Shown piece after piece: positions 25,263 through 37,735 of a stretch of DNA of 60,152 bases. The stretch covers positions 15,202 to 75,353 of the forward strand of contig UZAN01040047.1 of NCBI GenBank assembly GCA_900618425.1. The letters run 5' to 3'. Each line of letters opens with the position of its first letter. The first letter of the stretch is position 1. Under the pieces are notes generated by a model. It did not search any database. It saw only the letters and a program-made list of their open reading frames with translations, and was not told the origin of the DNA. The translations under genes were made by a program, and so were the position numbers. The stretch is from Echinostoma caproni (Eukaryota > Platyhelminthes > Trematoda > Plagiorchiida > Echinostomatidae).

Positions 25263-25485
25263 GATTAGCCCATTCGATTGTTAAGAGGCACCAGGTACTC
25301 TTGATGGTCTTGGGTGTGGATATCACTCCTTGGGAGATCGTTAACTCCCCACGAACCGTGAACATTCGGTTCGAGTCCTGACGGGGACATAAATAGTACT
25401 CACTACTGACGAATCCCAAACAGGATAAAACAACTGTCCAGTGCTCTTTATCGGTTATCACAAACATTTCCATCGTAGTTCTCAA
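25263..25485 (+). repeat. SINE-A copy 4, inverted tail joined to forward body
   Basis: The first 85 bases (25263-25347) are the SINE-A tail in reverse, beginning GCCCATTCGATTGTTAAGAG as in the copy at 3662. They join directly to a forward body with GGTTCGAGTCCTGACGGGG (B box) and the CAGTGCTCTTTATCGGTTAT block. The forward copy lacks its A-box part. Confidence 0.65.
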
Positions 25486-28019
25486 ATGTCTTCACAATAC
25501 CCATACCCAATTGCATTCACTATAGAGATCTTAGTTTGGGCTCGCTTAATGGAATATAGACTGGATACAAAATGTTTAGTGCATTGCGAAAACCAAAAAC
25601 ACCAATCCGTGGCAAATTGGTATATGCAACGTTTGACAAACAGAGACCGTTCACCTCCGGCTTTCTTCGATCGATTTCACAGTAACTCTCTCTCCATCAC
25701 GCACAATGTAGTCCGTTTGTCAGGACTGTGTTTTGTAACACGTTATTCCACTGAACTAATCGAGCTTTTCAACAGATCGGAATGTTCGCTTCAGTTAGTT
25801 CTCCCGTCGGTATCGGTATGAGCGATTTGCACGTGTAGTTCACTCGGTGCGAACCTTGAACGGTCTGTAATCGGAAGTACGATCAATTTGCTCCATTGCA
25901 GCCACATTGCACTGCCATGGGCAGTGTGAACTTTGAATATCAAGATAAACACCAAGAAATGAAATATGCTGAAATAAGTAAAGTTTATTAAAACCTGATG
26001 TGCATCTTTTCGGTGACCGGAAAGGAGATGGGAGCGGGATGGAGGGGGTTCTTATAAGTCTTCCAAGTAAGCTTACAAATACTTTTTAAACTACCTATGA
26101 GATAGACCTGATAATTGATCATGTCCGGTGGCCACTTTATTTATTTAGTTGCGTGTAAGGGACAACTACACAACCAGAATTTATGAAATAATATGGTGGT
26201 CAAATTGTGAGAGGGGGAAAGACTGCTAGTAGATGATACCCAAAGGGATAAGTGACTTTGGATAGCAGGAATGGGACGCGCAAATCCGATCTTCCTGTGT
26301 CTGTATGGTTTTTCAACGCCATCTCCCTGTGCTATCTTTCCACATGCAGTTGAAAAAATTGCTTTTTTGTCGAATGAGCAAGTACAGAAGTAATTCACCA
26401 GGAAGAAACACCGCGTAACTCGAAGAATAGGGTAAAGGTACCAGATCGCCAGCGTTTGATTTACTCACTGGATTTTTATTTGTATACATAAGGAGAAGTT
26501 ATTAACTGTGTTCTGCCAGTAATATGTAACATGTTTGAAACGTTTGTGACATCCCTCGTCAACTCTTTCTGTCCAATGCTCACTGGTTTTTATTCTGCAA
26601 TAGTTAGTTGAAGGATCTCAATTGCTCCGCGAAATACGGACACATTCTGTCATGGTTCGCTCACTCGTCAGTCAGATTTGTGAAAAGTAAACAATCAATA
26701 TCATTTCCAATAGTTACTTATGACCCTGTTGATGACTTGCATCGGAGATGTTCGTACTTCAGTTAGCATTCCTAAGCACCGATCGATTTTGAAAGTCTCA
26801 CACACACGCTCAATCAATGACCTCAACAATTCCACTGATTGCATGCATTACACGATCTGTAAACACAGAAAAGAGGGCTATTCCAGTTCATTTGTCCCGC
26901 TTTCGTTGTCACGTTCAAGTATCCCTGACCAGGGTGATTCGATACACGGTCATCAGTTTGTCACTTAACGAGCTCACTTGAACGGTACCCAAGTTTGGTT
27001 CACGCCGATTGCCCTACCGGTGATGCGATTGCCGGGTTGTGATTGTGTGCGCGCGCGCGTTCATGCATTAATGAGGCAACTGAAAGTCCAATAATAAAGT
27101 CACGTGACAGAGGTTCACTCCCCTTGGTACAAATTCAAAATGATTGCCGGTCGATTCCACCACTTACATCGTCCGAGAATCTGACATAAATTGCACGAAA
27201 TAATAAANAAAATCGCGAATCTCATGCGTTACGAAGACACGACATCTGCACCGTGTTTCCCCGGTTTCCTAATAAAATGGTATATTCTCACCTACTTACG
27301 TACACACACACACTGTCGGAGAGTTTTATCCTCATCCAAGTTGATCATATGAATAGTTTCTATTCCAGTGGTCGAACTATCTGATCCAACTAACAGAGAT
27401 AACCCGTAAATAAAATACCATTCTATAACAGAAAAAATCAAGTCGGTAAACTCTACAAAGGTAGTAAAACTATTCCTTTGTGTATATCAAATTTCTAGTT
27501 TTATTACTCTACTCTGAATTATGCTATATTTCAATAACTCAGTCTTTTAGAATATTCACTATCTGTTGCTGATTGGGTAATGCACATAGAGTGCAGCAAT
27601 AACGCAACAGTTCTGTTAAAAAATAAATGGGTATATGAAATAATTAATTTGTTTGTTAAGCGGACTCTAGTGGCAACTGTCCAATCTTATTAGGAGTAAA
27701 CAAGATTCGTGATGTTGGTGATGGCGTTGGATGATCGTGTTGATGGCAGTCTTTTTAAGGTTAGTTTGAAAAGATTTATGCATTCGGGTAACGTATGCAA
27801 GTGGATCACTGTTGTCATACAGAGGAGACCAACCCACAACATGAGAATAGGCAGCCGATGCCTAGATGCAAGGATTTGCAGCACAATATATCTCGATCAC
27901 CAAGTGCAATCATAGTCCAGCACCAATCATAATCTTTGATCAAACGAAGGGGCAATGCTTGAAAAATTCAAATCCATTTATGAACTGGCTGATAATATCT
28001 GAACAACCATGAATTGGCA
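25486..28019. other. Intergenic; GC/CG run near 27048, single n at 27208
   Basis: A 126-codon open frame (25441-25821, plus) starts inside the SINE and has no recognisable domain. Nothing else was supported. Confidence 0.35.
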
Positions 28020-28240
28020 ATTCAGTTCACCCCTGGTGTGAGTTGGTTGGCACATGTCTTCCATGCGATGGATCCGAAGTGCAAAGATCGGACGTTAGTA
28101 GTGCACTACTGATCAGCTCTATAGTTCAAACGAAACTCAAGTCTAGTACTTCTGAGTGTATGGTTGACTGGATGAGCAGGGGATTGTGCGTGAAGTTGAT
28201 TCCCGAAATAGAGCTGGTTCCGATCCATGGGAGAATCACT
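28020..28240 (+). repeat. SINE-B copy 4
   Basis: The order is GTTGGTTGGCACATGTCTTCC (lead), GCACTACTGATCAGCTCTA, AACGAAACTCAAGTC, TACTTCTGAGTGTATGG and GATTGTGCGTGAAG, as in the other SINE-B copies. The B box is worn. Confidence 0.65.
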
Positions 28241-28734
28241 GAAATAGCTTGTTCACCTTACGTGGTATGTTTCCATTGCAACCTTTTCAATTTCGTTCTC
28301 TTATACATAAAGTGGTTTACAGCAAATGGAAAAACACCCCGTAAACAAAGACCTAATGTAAAGAGAATGAAGACCAGATATGTGGCTATACTGCTTACAC
28401 ATGTTGCTGTTGGCTTCATGCGAACTCCTAAAGTTGACCAACTTTAACTGTTCTCTCTTTCACATTTTCAGTTGACTGATTCAAAACAGAAAGTCTGAGT
28501 AAAAGCCAACAAACAGCAATTAAGAGCTATCACGTTATTCTCTCATTGTTTCCAAACATTCGCACTTCCTTTTTTCTGTATTGAAGAGCTTGCTTATGTT
28601 ATGCACAGCTAAGCTTCAGAAAGGTGACTCCGGCGATACGAAGGCAACGAGGGGTAAATCCCATACAGACAGATTGCTTATAACTGAATCCAAATCATCG
28701 ATGTTCATTCTCGTTGAATAATTCATTGAATAGC

Positions 28735-28795
28735 ATTTAACTAATCAGTACAGTTTACAATGCGGGCGTTCGAATCCCAACCAGGCTTCTGAACT
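28735..28795 (+). repeat. tRNA-like element, partner of 12838-12915
   Basis: It reads TTTAACTAATCAGTACAG, then GCGTTCGAATCCCAACC, identical to the element in the left arm. Confidence 0.45.
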
Positions 28796-29330
28796 TTTCA
28801 CAATTTCAACATCAATCAACATCAATCTGTCAAACAACAATTTGGATAATTTTACAAGAGCAAATTACCTGGTGAGACTTCATTAAATCAATCTCTTTAC
28901 TTCGTATCAAAAAACTCCTCCAACTGTTATTTCACAAATCTCACAAGTTATTACAACCGTAATCAACTTTCGGTTGCCGAATTTTCGAAATTGGTGACGA
29001 ACTATTGAAAGTCAGTGATTTACTAAGGTAATTCATCGTCACACGTAGATCGAATTACAAATGATTCACTCAGCTAAGTTGTATAACTGTCGCAAGTCAC
29101 GAAAACGCACACGCGCTCTCACTCGCGTCAAGGTGTTATGCTGTGTGTGCACGAATGAAAATAGAGATAAAATACCAAATTGCAATCGGGTAATTAATCC
29201 GCAATCAATGAATCAGCTGTCTCATTTTGTAGACCACTGCAATGTCTGGATCATCAGCAAATTGATGCCAAACCATTCGCTCTCTTTTCTTGAGTTATTT
29301 ACAGAAATATTGCTTCAGGAATCATCAGAA

Positions 29331-29892
29331 GTGAAAACATAAAATTACCGCAGTGGAGGACAAATTATTTTCATTCAGTCTTATCAAGTAGTATCTTGTT
29401 TCCTGCGGATAAAGATCATTTCGTATTATTCGAAATTCCGAATTTGTTTCGGTTTTGAGTATGATCACTGACTATTTTATAACGATATATTTATTTTGCA
29501 ACGGCAATGTCAATTCAACTCAAATGAAGCTCACAGCTGTCCAGATTTTGAAGTATCAATATCAATGAGATGTTTCAAACGCAACAGGATTTCTTGTAGA
29601 CCTAGGTTGGTTTTGTACCATTTGACTCCATTCGTTTGTTTATTTAAATTCTCGATATATACCTAATCTAGCAGTAACCAGTCAAGAATGCTCGGTTCCC
29701 TTGGTCATTATGAGTATTCATGAAACAGCGTTATACCCTGCCTTGATCAGTGAATTTTTATATGAATCAATATATATATTTCATAATAAGTAGTATGTGA
29801 ATGACTGGACGAAATTTCCCTGAACGCACAAGACCGGTTTCTCGGTTCTTGCCTCTCGTCTATCCAGTGGTTACCCGGTGTTGCAAACAAGG

Positions 29893-29928
<36 letters not shown>

Positions 29929-32774
29929 GCCATCATCAAGTAATTATTATAGGTTTGGATGTCTTAGATTCATGTGCTGTTAATTTACGGTAACAATCAT
30001 AAATATCGTACCATAACTCATTTGACATTTTTTATTACATTTTTATTTTTACATTTTTATCACATTTGTTTATTCGGAGTTCAATAGATGGTGGTAAATA
30101 GGAAGGCGGGATGTCGATGAGGTGTGTGGAACTCACAGGCTGAGATACGACGAGTTGAAAACCTATTCTGTGTCGACAGTGCTGCTCGATCTAGTATCCG
30201 GCTCAAGTAAATATTGACGCACGGGAAATTGTAATGAGAATTTTAAAAAATAAGATAAAATATTTTTATGTTCGGTGCTCACTTTGTTCTGCTCCTCTCA
30301 GAGCATAAAAGCGCGGAGTGGGTTTCGACAAGGACTTCCAAATTGAAACGCACAAATTCACAGTTTTCACACTCGGCCTGTCTCTGATTACCTGACCAAC
30401 ATTTCTATCCGTTAGAGCACTCCAAGCCCCGGTTAGTGTGTTTAATAGAGTTCTTGAAAAAAACCCACTGTTCTTTCAAACCAGCTTATTACTACTTATT
30501 AATGCTTGTGCAAAAAAGGAACTATCTATCGGAACTTGGGAAACCGATAGTTTCCATTTTCCTCGCCAAATATTGTTGAACCGGATGGTGGCTCAATGCT
30601 GAAACAGATAATTTGGTGCGAAATTGTTGAGACCGCACTTTTCAGTTCGCAGGCCCAGTGTGTGTCACATTTTAGCCCTCAACTTGCTATCGAAAAAAAT
30701 TCTATTGTTTGGAAGAACTCCCTGATAACAATAATCCCAACTACCTGAGTCAAAACACACTCGCCGGATTTCAGTGTCAGATTCCTCTCAGAGGTTGTGT
30801 TACTGCACTTCCCTGTTTATTTCGACCCTACTTTTAAAAATAAATCAGTAACGCGTACGAGGTGTTCGGAAACGAAACAAGGCATCGTGCAATCAACAGA
30901 GATAAAAAATACCAAACCGTCTCAAATTTCTTCATCTCATCCTCGTGACCAGGATAGGCCTGAGTTTGTAACCTCAGGAGATGAACCGATCAATGCCTTG
31001 AACATTTTTTGATCAAGTGAAAAATAATATCAAAACAATTCAATCCTATGTCTGAATAGATGTGAAATTTTATTTAAAATGAAACTACTTGTTCAATGGT
31101 CAAATGAAACAATTGTATCGGAGAAGCACCAAGAAAATTTATTCAAAGGATTTGGTCTGACTGAGGACCTTCCAATACAACGTTTTTGTCAAATCACCCG
31201 ACTGATTCAACCGAGGTTCGATATGCGCACTGCAGTCGAAGATAACTTCTTACCCATGTTCATTGTTCCCAAAGCTGAAACGCTAGCCTTCAACTCGACC
31301 TTATAAGCATCCAAACACATAAGAGTGGGTTTCATAATTGTTTGGTGGCCAGTGGAAAAATAATGTAAGTGAATAAAAAGATTGAAGTGTTGGTGAACTT
31401 GGTGGAAAGTTAAGGTGCCCCTCATTCCTTATTATCGTGGGCTGAATGAACATGAATGTACTGTGATCTGGGTATGTACATTGATATGGAAATGGTGATG
31501 ATATTAAAATTTTACAGAGAGGGAGAATCAGAACTTATAAAATGGCGCTTAAAAATAGTATACCAATCACTAATACCAAATTGGTCGCATTTTACAGAAT
31601 CGTGGAAGGATGTAGTGAGTAATGCGCGGTATTATTGGCAATTTCAGTGGAACACCTTTTCGGTCTTATTCTATGGAACAATCGGCTTTCAGGCTTATCC
31701 AAATGTATGTACGGTCATAATCAACTGCTTCCAACCATCAGCAGGTACTGCTCAGGCGTTGATGCTTTGTGTACTAACAGTAAACTGACTGACTCAAGTC
31801 ACACAACGTAATGCAGTTCCGGTTTTGGGGCTTCAAAGTGACGTACCAGCTCGAGCGTTTTAATCCGATTTCACCTGTTGAGCTTCCGTCAGTTAGTTTT
31901 TTATCACTTGGTGCTATCTGGTTCGGAGAGATAAAATACGTTCTGTCAGCGAGGGGAACCGCGAACTTAATATGCGCATTCCACCCGAATGCATTTACGC
32001 TTAAATGCTCGTGAATGACGGAACGCGTAAATTTGAATAAGAGTACCCGGAAAAATCTGAGCCATTCATTTTAAATGTGAGATGAAAGTAAACTTCAGCT
32101 TTATACTGTCTCAAGTAGTCGGGTGAACGGTTTAGAGCAAACTAGTTGTGGGGTGTTTGTGATATTCACTGTAAAACACTTTTAATTGGAAAAAAACAGA
32201 TGAACTGAGCTTAGATTTGAGCCACATTCTACGAATGATATTCGCTTGAATGGTAAGCATTACTTAAATAATGAGAGGGAGAGAAAACAATGATAATTCG
32301 CATGATAATGTGTATGTAGAACGACAGATACAGGTGAGCATCATATCTAAAAACCACACAAACGTGAGAGAAACAACTATCGTGTACTGATCCATTTTTC
32401 TTGCATGCGAGTTTTGCGGAAGAAGGAGAAAATCTATTTGCTTTTTTTGACCTGTTTCCTAGCATTGCTGGTGAGATGTAGCCTGATCGAAACAGTTGTA
32501 CAGTGAGCGCATCTAGACTTTTTCAGCCCACCGTTGATTTTCTCATATCAAATCCGGCACCAATTAGCTACTAATTTCAATCGCGGTTAGCATAAAACTG
32601 CTGGTTCTCATTTGCCCTACTCGTGGTAGTGACTAAATGGCAGTCAACTATTCGTTTTTTCCCCCGGGATACTGTCACCCACTGCTGCTGCTGTTGTTGT
32701 TGTTGTTGCTTCACTTTGTTCCCGAATGTGCGTGTGTCGTTGATTGAGGGTGAAATAACTAAATTGATTCACAT
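29331..32774. other. Intergenic; TA microsatellite 29894-29926, CTG/TTG run 32682-32709
   Basis: Apart from these simple repeats only short open frames are visible. One (31079-31306, plus, 75 codons) begins with ATG and has coding-like composition, but no domain or splice borders support it. Confidence 0.4.
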
Positions 32775-32990
32775 TTGCTGGTGGGCACAACGGTAACATA
32801 CGCCTTCCGTGCGATCGTTTTGGAGTTCAAAATCCGGATGAGACGTTGGATATACATTACTGAGAAGCTTTAAAATAAGTGCGAAACTGGAGTCCATTGC
32901 TTCCGGGTGTATGGTTGACTACAGAAGAACTGAGAATTGTGCATGAGGCTATTTTCCGAAGGATGGTCAGTTCAAATCAACTAAATGTAT
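32775..32990 (+). repeat. SINE-B copy 5
   Basis: It begins GCTGGTGGGCACAACGG (A-box region), then GGAGTTCAAAATCCGG (B box), GAAACTGGAGTCCATTGC, TTCCGGGTGTATGGTTGAC and GATGGTCAGTTCAAATCAA. It is collinear with the copy at 53085. Confidence 0.7.
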
Positions 32991-34489
32991 GTTATCCTGC
33001 AATTTGTCAGGTGCGTCCAAGGTGCCGAAATCACCCGGCATACCGGAGACCAAACCTCACATTTTTCAACGAATTATTATTATGAGAGCGAAGGCGAATG
33101 AGAAAAAAAGGTTGTCAGCGTTTATTCGATTTTATAGTATATTGAAAATGCGTTGCGAGGGAAGAAAAAAGTGAGAGGGTCCGAAAATGGGGATGGGATG
33201 ACAACTGCGATACCTGATATGTGGTGGTGATTTTTACGTGTGTTGGAGCGGGTGGGTCCGCGGGTGGGGAATGAGTTAATGAATGAAAGTCACGTCACCA
33301 GATTGTATATTGTTCGTCATGGAAGGCTCAAAGTTTATCCAACCTGTTTCTCCGGCCGCTGAGATGAGGGCGGCAGGGGAGATGGATTAGCATCGACTCA
33401 GATGTCGTCAGAATCCGAAACTTGATCTTTTTGGTTAATCTTCTTTTGACCATATACAGAGGACGGAAAGCCTTACTTACGCTTACGATTAAATTCTGTC
33501 AGATTATTGGAACTTGCCGCCGTTCCGGTCGTTGTCAAACCTTGATGAAACCAGTGAGGGAGGTGCCTCAACACCGAGATTCAACAGGATAACGGTCTCA
33601 CATTTCGACCGATACAGCGCGCCTCAACATGAAAAGATGTGTTGATAATTTTGGATATTTTGAGCCTTCAATAATCGAACTGCATACTACTGACCAGCAC
33701 TTCTTATTCTCCTTTTATTTGGTTTTACATAATCCCCTGCGGATTGACCGTTTTACAGTCCGGATTACTATTCCTCTCCAACGCGGACCGTCGTTGTCCT
33801 GACATTCAAACCCATTATCATCCAACTTAAAACAGCGACGGATATAGCCAAGTCAACAGACAAGGTCACGATCTGACCACATTTCTTTATTTCTATGTTT
33901 CATTCTGTGATTAGCTTCAGAGAATCGTTTCTCCACACAGTTCTTTCTGGTTGTAAACTCACACACTGGATCTCAGTCAGCAATTCACTTTAGGTGAGAT
34001 GAGACATTAGATTACGGTCACTCTTAACTTACTACAATTTGATAATAGGTCAAACCAAGCTTCCTTTGTGATGTGTATGTGTGTGTGTGTGTGTGTGCGC
34101 GCACGTATGAGTGCATGGAAAAAGTGAACTCCCCTGGGCACTTGCTTCAAGGACACAGAGGGGGGGGGGCGGTATAATTGTGTACTCTCAATGCGATCAG
34201 CTGATAGGTCCAAAACGAAGTTGAACGTCCGTGGTCCAATAAGCCGTATAGTCATCGAGACTGATGTACAGCGCGAACATTCATCTAAACCACAACTTGT
34301 TTATTGTCTGTGCTTGAATGCAAAAGGTTATGGCGGTTATGGCGCGGTTATACAGATCGTGGGACCCTGTAGGATTTTAATGGTTCCATGTCGACCGGGG
34401 TTTATTCTACAGGCACCAGGTTAAGGTGACCCACTGGTTGGAATCGGATTTGCGATCAATCAAAACGGGAGAATCACTAAGTCTGTAAT
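32991..34489. other. Intergenic; TG/CG microsatellite 34074-34102, G run near 34160
   Basis: No gene or shared repeat family was recognised. Base composition changes around 33180-33380 (G-rich plus strand), without a coding signal. Confidence 0.4.
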
Positions 34490-35377
34490 CAAGTTAAGTC
34501 AAGTCAAGTCAAGTTAAGCTTTATGCACCCAATAGGATGAATTTTCGAAATGATCGACAAGTTACAGTGAATAAAATGTTAAGCTTTAAAGCGGAAAATA
34601 ATTATAGATTTACTAAATAAAAAAACAGATGTGAGAAAATATTAATGTCACAGTTGTTTTTCTGAGTTATTTGTGTTGTGTTCTCGGTTTAGTAAGATAA
34701 GAGCGAAATAAGGGCTGATGCTGTTTCGGTATGTGGTGGTACTTGCACAGCGAATCATTAACTTGGAACGCGCACTCGGATGAGACACCGATTTGTTGAG
34801 ATGGTTATACAGGCAGTGTTATTCATTTGACAGTATTATGGCTGAAAAATCTATCGCGCTAATCGAAATGCTTGTTCACAATGAAATCAACCAAACGGTC
34901 TTCGAATTGCCACTGCAATGGGAAAAAAATTTAGGAGATTAGGAAAGGGGAATAAAGTCTTTCTCCTTATGACCGGGAAAAATACCGGGGAACAGTACAA
35001 CCAGTGTGGAAGAATGCACGCGATTACAAATTTAGGAATAAAATTTAGTGGAACGCCGAGCTTTTTAAACCTAAAAGCACAGAAGGATAGTCTAAGAACC
35101 TTAATGTAAATGTATTCAACAGGTTTGGACCAAGAAAGGTTATCTGACAAAGTAACTCCAAGTTGTTTGATAGAGTCAGCTTTGGGGATGATAATACCGT
35201 TAGCAGCAAGTTCAGGCTGGTTACTCAAAAGGGTGTGATAATGAGTGCTTGTTTTAAGGCTAAAAAGAATGTCCAAACATTTGTCGACAATCAGCATCAA
35301 AGATGAGGTGGGTGGGGATAGATCAAAGAAAAATTTGATTTGGACAATCTTGAAGTTGGCGAAAACAGTCAGGATCA
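34490..35377 (-). mobile_element. CR1-like LINE, 3' end of RT and tail, cut by the assembly gap
   Basis: The minus frame 35300-34887 reads IKQLGVTLSDNLSWSKPVEY and then KLGVPLNFIPKFVIACILPH, the conserved region after the RT catalytic core of CR1-like LINEs. It aligns with 50830-50990 in the other copy (shared words around AATACCGGG and the GGAACRCC-AGCTTT block). The element probably ends in a short AAGTC-type tandem tail at 34491-34518 (ACTTG on its own strand), as CR1 elements often end in short tandem repeats. The upstream RT core would lie in the run of N. Confidence 0.75.
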
Positions 35378-36275
35378 NNNNNNNNNNNNNNNNNNNNNNN
35401 NNNNNNNNNNNNNNNNNNNNNNNNNNNNNNNNNNNNNNNNNNNNNNNNNNNNNNNNNNNNNNNNNNNNNNNNNNNNNNNNNNNNNNNNNNNNNNNNNNNN
35501 NNNNNNNNNNNNNNNNNNNNNNNNNNNNNNNNNNNNNNNNNNNNNNNNNNNNNNNNNNNNNNNNNNNNNNNNNNNNNNNNNNNNNNNNNNNNNNNNNNNN
35601 NNNNNNNNNNNNNNNNNNNNNNNNNNNNNNNNNNNNNNNNNNNNNNNNNNNNNNNNNNNNNNNNNNNNNNNNNNNNNNNNNNNNNNNNNNNNNNNNNNNN
35701 NNNNNNNNNNNNNNNNNNNNNNNNNNNNNNNNNNNNNNNNNNNNNNNNNNNNNNNNNNNNNNNNNNNNNNNNNNNNNNNNNNNNNNNNNNNNNNNNNNNN
35801 NNNNNNNNNNNNNNNNNNNNNNNNNNNNNNNNNNNNNNNNNNNNNNNNNNNNNNNNNNNNNNNNNNNNNNNNNNNNNNNNNNNNNNNNNNNNNNNNNNNN
35901 NNNNNNNNNNNNNNNNNNNNNNNNNNNNNNNNNNNNNNNNNNNNNNNNNNNNNNNNNNNNNNNNNNNNNNNNNNNNNNNNNNNNNNNNNNNNNNNNNNNN
36001 NNNNNNNNNNNNNNNNNNNNNNNNNNNNNNNNNNNNNNNNNNNNNNNNNNNNNNNNNNNNNNNNNNNNNNNNNNNNNNNNNNNNNNNNNNNNNNNNNNNN
36101 NNNNNNNNNNNNNNNNNNNNNNNNNNNNNNNNNNNNNNNNNNNNNNNNNNNNNNNNNNNNNNNNNNNNNNNNNNNNNNNNNNNNNNNNNNNNNNNNNNNN
36201 NNNNNNNNNNNNNNNNNNNNNNNNNNNNNNNNNNNNNNNNNNNNNNNNNNNNNNNNNNNNNNNNNNNNNNNNNNN
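35378..36275. other. Assembly gap (898 N)
   Basis: All bases are n. The large apparent open frames across it are artefacts. The CR1-like LINE enters the gap from the left, so the gap probably holds more of that repeat. Confidence 0.95.
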
Positions 36276-37082
36276 TTAAAATAGGAGTTAAGCGAATTGA
36301 ACGCCAACTATAGAACCATGGATGTGAAATACATTATTAAAGAGTGTGCGGGTGTTGATTGAACTAAGGCAAGATGACTCTCATTTTGGTAATACATTTA
36401 ACTTTCTAGTATCATACCTGTATGCCGATAGTTATGGGTGTGAAGAGTGTGTTTATTCCGAACTTTATCTCCTATTGGAATGTTCTTGGTTCTCTTGTAT
36501 CACTGTTTGAATTTGCGCAACCCTAGGTGTCACGATAAAATTTGTAGTAGTTCGAAAGTTTCATCTCAGAATTAAAACCAAATGTGCAAAGCAGCATAAA
36601 AATTCATTCATTGTACCAGATGATTGTTTGAAGGCAAAAGTATGGTACACTAATGAGGCAAGTTTTCGATAACTGTCATTCTCGAGATGTCTTCACAAAA
36701 GTCATATTTTTCACGGAGAAGGGTTAGGATCGCACAAAAATGTAGACTTTAGTAACTATTTTTTCACATTTATATAGTTTCTGGATGGTCAAGTCCAATG
36801 TGGAATTTATTCAGTAACTGCTCAGCGGTTGAGATTTTAATATACTCGAACACTGTTCCCTGTGTTAAGATCAGGGATACGTTAGCTACATTGAAATTTG
36901 TCATCACTGAGTAGAGTGCGGCATATATAAGAGGAATTCAGCAAGGGTTGTTTGACGGTCAGATTGGTTGACTCCATGAATAAATGGCTGACTTTAATGC
37001 TCAAAAATAAAGAAGGGCAAATAGAAAATGAACAAAATGTTTGTGCAACATCCGTATCAGGCATTTTTATAATCAAATTCTA
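36276..37082. other. Intergenic, AT-rich; nothing recognised
   Basis: No domain, exon borders or repeat shared within the window was seen. Confidence 0.4.
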
Positions 37083-37298
37083 ATGTATTTTTTATTTGCG
37101 CTTTGTTGGTTTACGACTGGTTTACCAGCAGCCACCGTCGAGATCGAGATATCGTACATTTTAACTAATCGAAGCAATAGCTTAATTGGATATTCCTTCA
37201 TACATGTTGTGTCCGATGTGGGGCAATATCATATTAAATCCCGAGAAACAGATATGATTAATATCAGGGTGCTGCATGAGTTTGATCAACAAATGTAA
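37083..37298 (+). CDS. Hypothetical secreted 71-residue ORF or first exon
   Basis: From the first ATG the frame reads MYFLFALCWFTTGLPAA, a typical signal peptide: short start, hydrophobic core and small residues before a likely cut. TVEIEISYIL and a mixed-charge remainder follow, ending in TAA. The frame is open upstream of this ATG as well. The start of a Notch-ligand N-terminal module also has a signal peptide followed by an alternating acidic/hydrophobic strand, but there is no DSL or EGF motif nearby, so this is only a thought. The ORF may equally be chance. No polyadenylation or splice evidence was found. Confidence 0.25.
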   Translation: MYFLFALCWFTTGLPAATVEIEISYILTNRSNSLIGYSFIHVVSDVGQYHIKSRETDMINIRVLHEFDQQM

Positions 37299-37547
37299 AT
37301 GCAATTTTGGAGCACGGAGACTACGGTTGCGTAATACAGACATAATTCGCTACGTTTGATGTTATTTTAAATGTTATGGTTTTAGTGCTTGAAGCGGGTA
37401 GTAATTCCGCGAAAAATAAACTGAGCACAATGGTGAGTGATGGCGATGGGGAAAGATCGGAAAATGATGTAAAAAAGAGAAGAACGCATAATCGGAAACG
37501 GTAAGAATGAGATTGGGAGTTTTCCATAAAATACAACAGAAGGCAGA

Positions 37548-37735
37548 GAGTACGAGCATTGTTGGTGTTGGTGAGTTCCCTGACCTGGAAAAGTTGTCCA
37601 CAGACATTTTGTAGCCAAGCTAGGCAACATCATCAGTACGACTTCACACTGATGAATTTGCCTAGGTTAGCGACAAAACGTCTGCGAACAACGCTTCCAG
37701 ATCGGAGAACTTACCAACACTAACATTCGACTCCC
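37548..37735. repeat. Inverted pair of a Penelope-type terminal repeat with hammerhead-like cores
   Basis: Two arms of about 90 bases face each other around 37638. Each, read outward from the centre, goes CTGATGA, a short hairpin, an AAAA-C/T-GTCTG segment, ACAAC, TTCCAG, GAGAACT or GGGAACT, and ACCAACAC. They are roughly 75-80 percent alike. The first part matches the core of a hammerhead ribozyme (CTGATGA, stem II, GAAA), except that the G of GAAA is A in both arms. A similar but unpaired motif lies at 47798-47834 at the end of the Penelope-like element. No RT was found next to this pair. Confidence 0.6.

Larger units (their letters stand above)
28020..29330 (-). repeat. Right arm of the large inverted duplication
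   Basis: This is the reverse-complement partner of 12240-13640. Its core is 28250-29255. It keeps about 35 bases (about 28919-28955) that the left arm shows only as n, has a tandem copy of a 10-base word near 28808-28825, and lacks about 96 bases present in the left arm (12336-12431). It begins with a SINE-B and contains the same tRNA-like element. Confidence 0.85.

Noticed and set aside
25441..25821. 126-codon plus-strand open frame
   Set aside because: It begins inside a SINE-A copy and shows no domain.
28043..28447. 134-codon frame as a host gene
   Set aside because: It runs from a SINE-B into the inverted-duplication core, and the matching left arm does not keep the frame.
35245..36307. 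Three open frames of over 300 codons across the N run
   Set aside because: They consist almost only of unknown residues translated from N; there is no sequence to support them.
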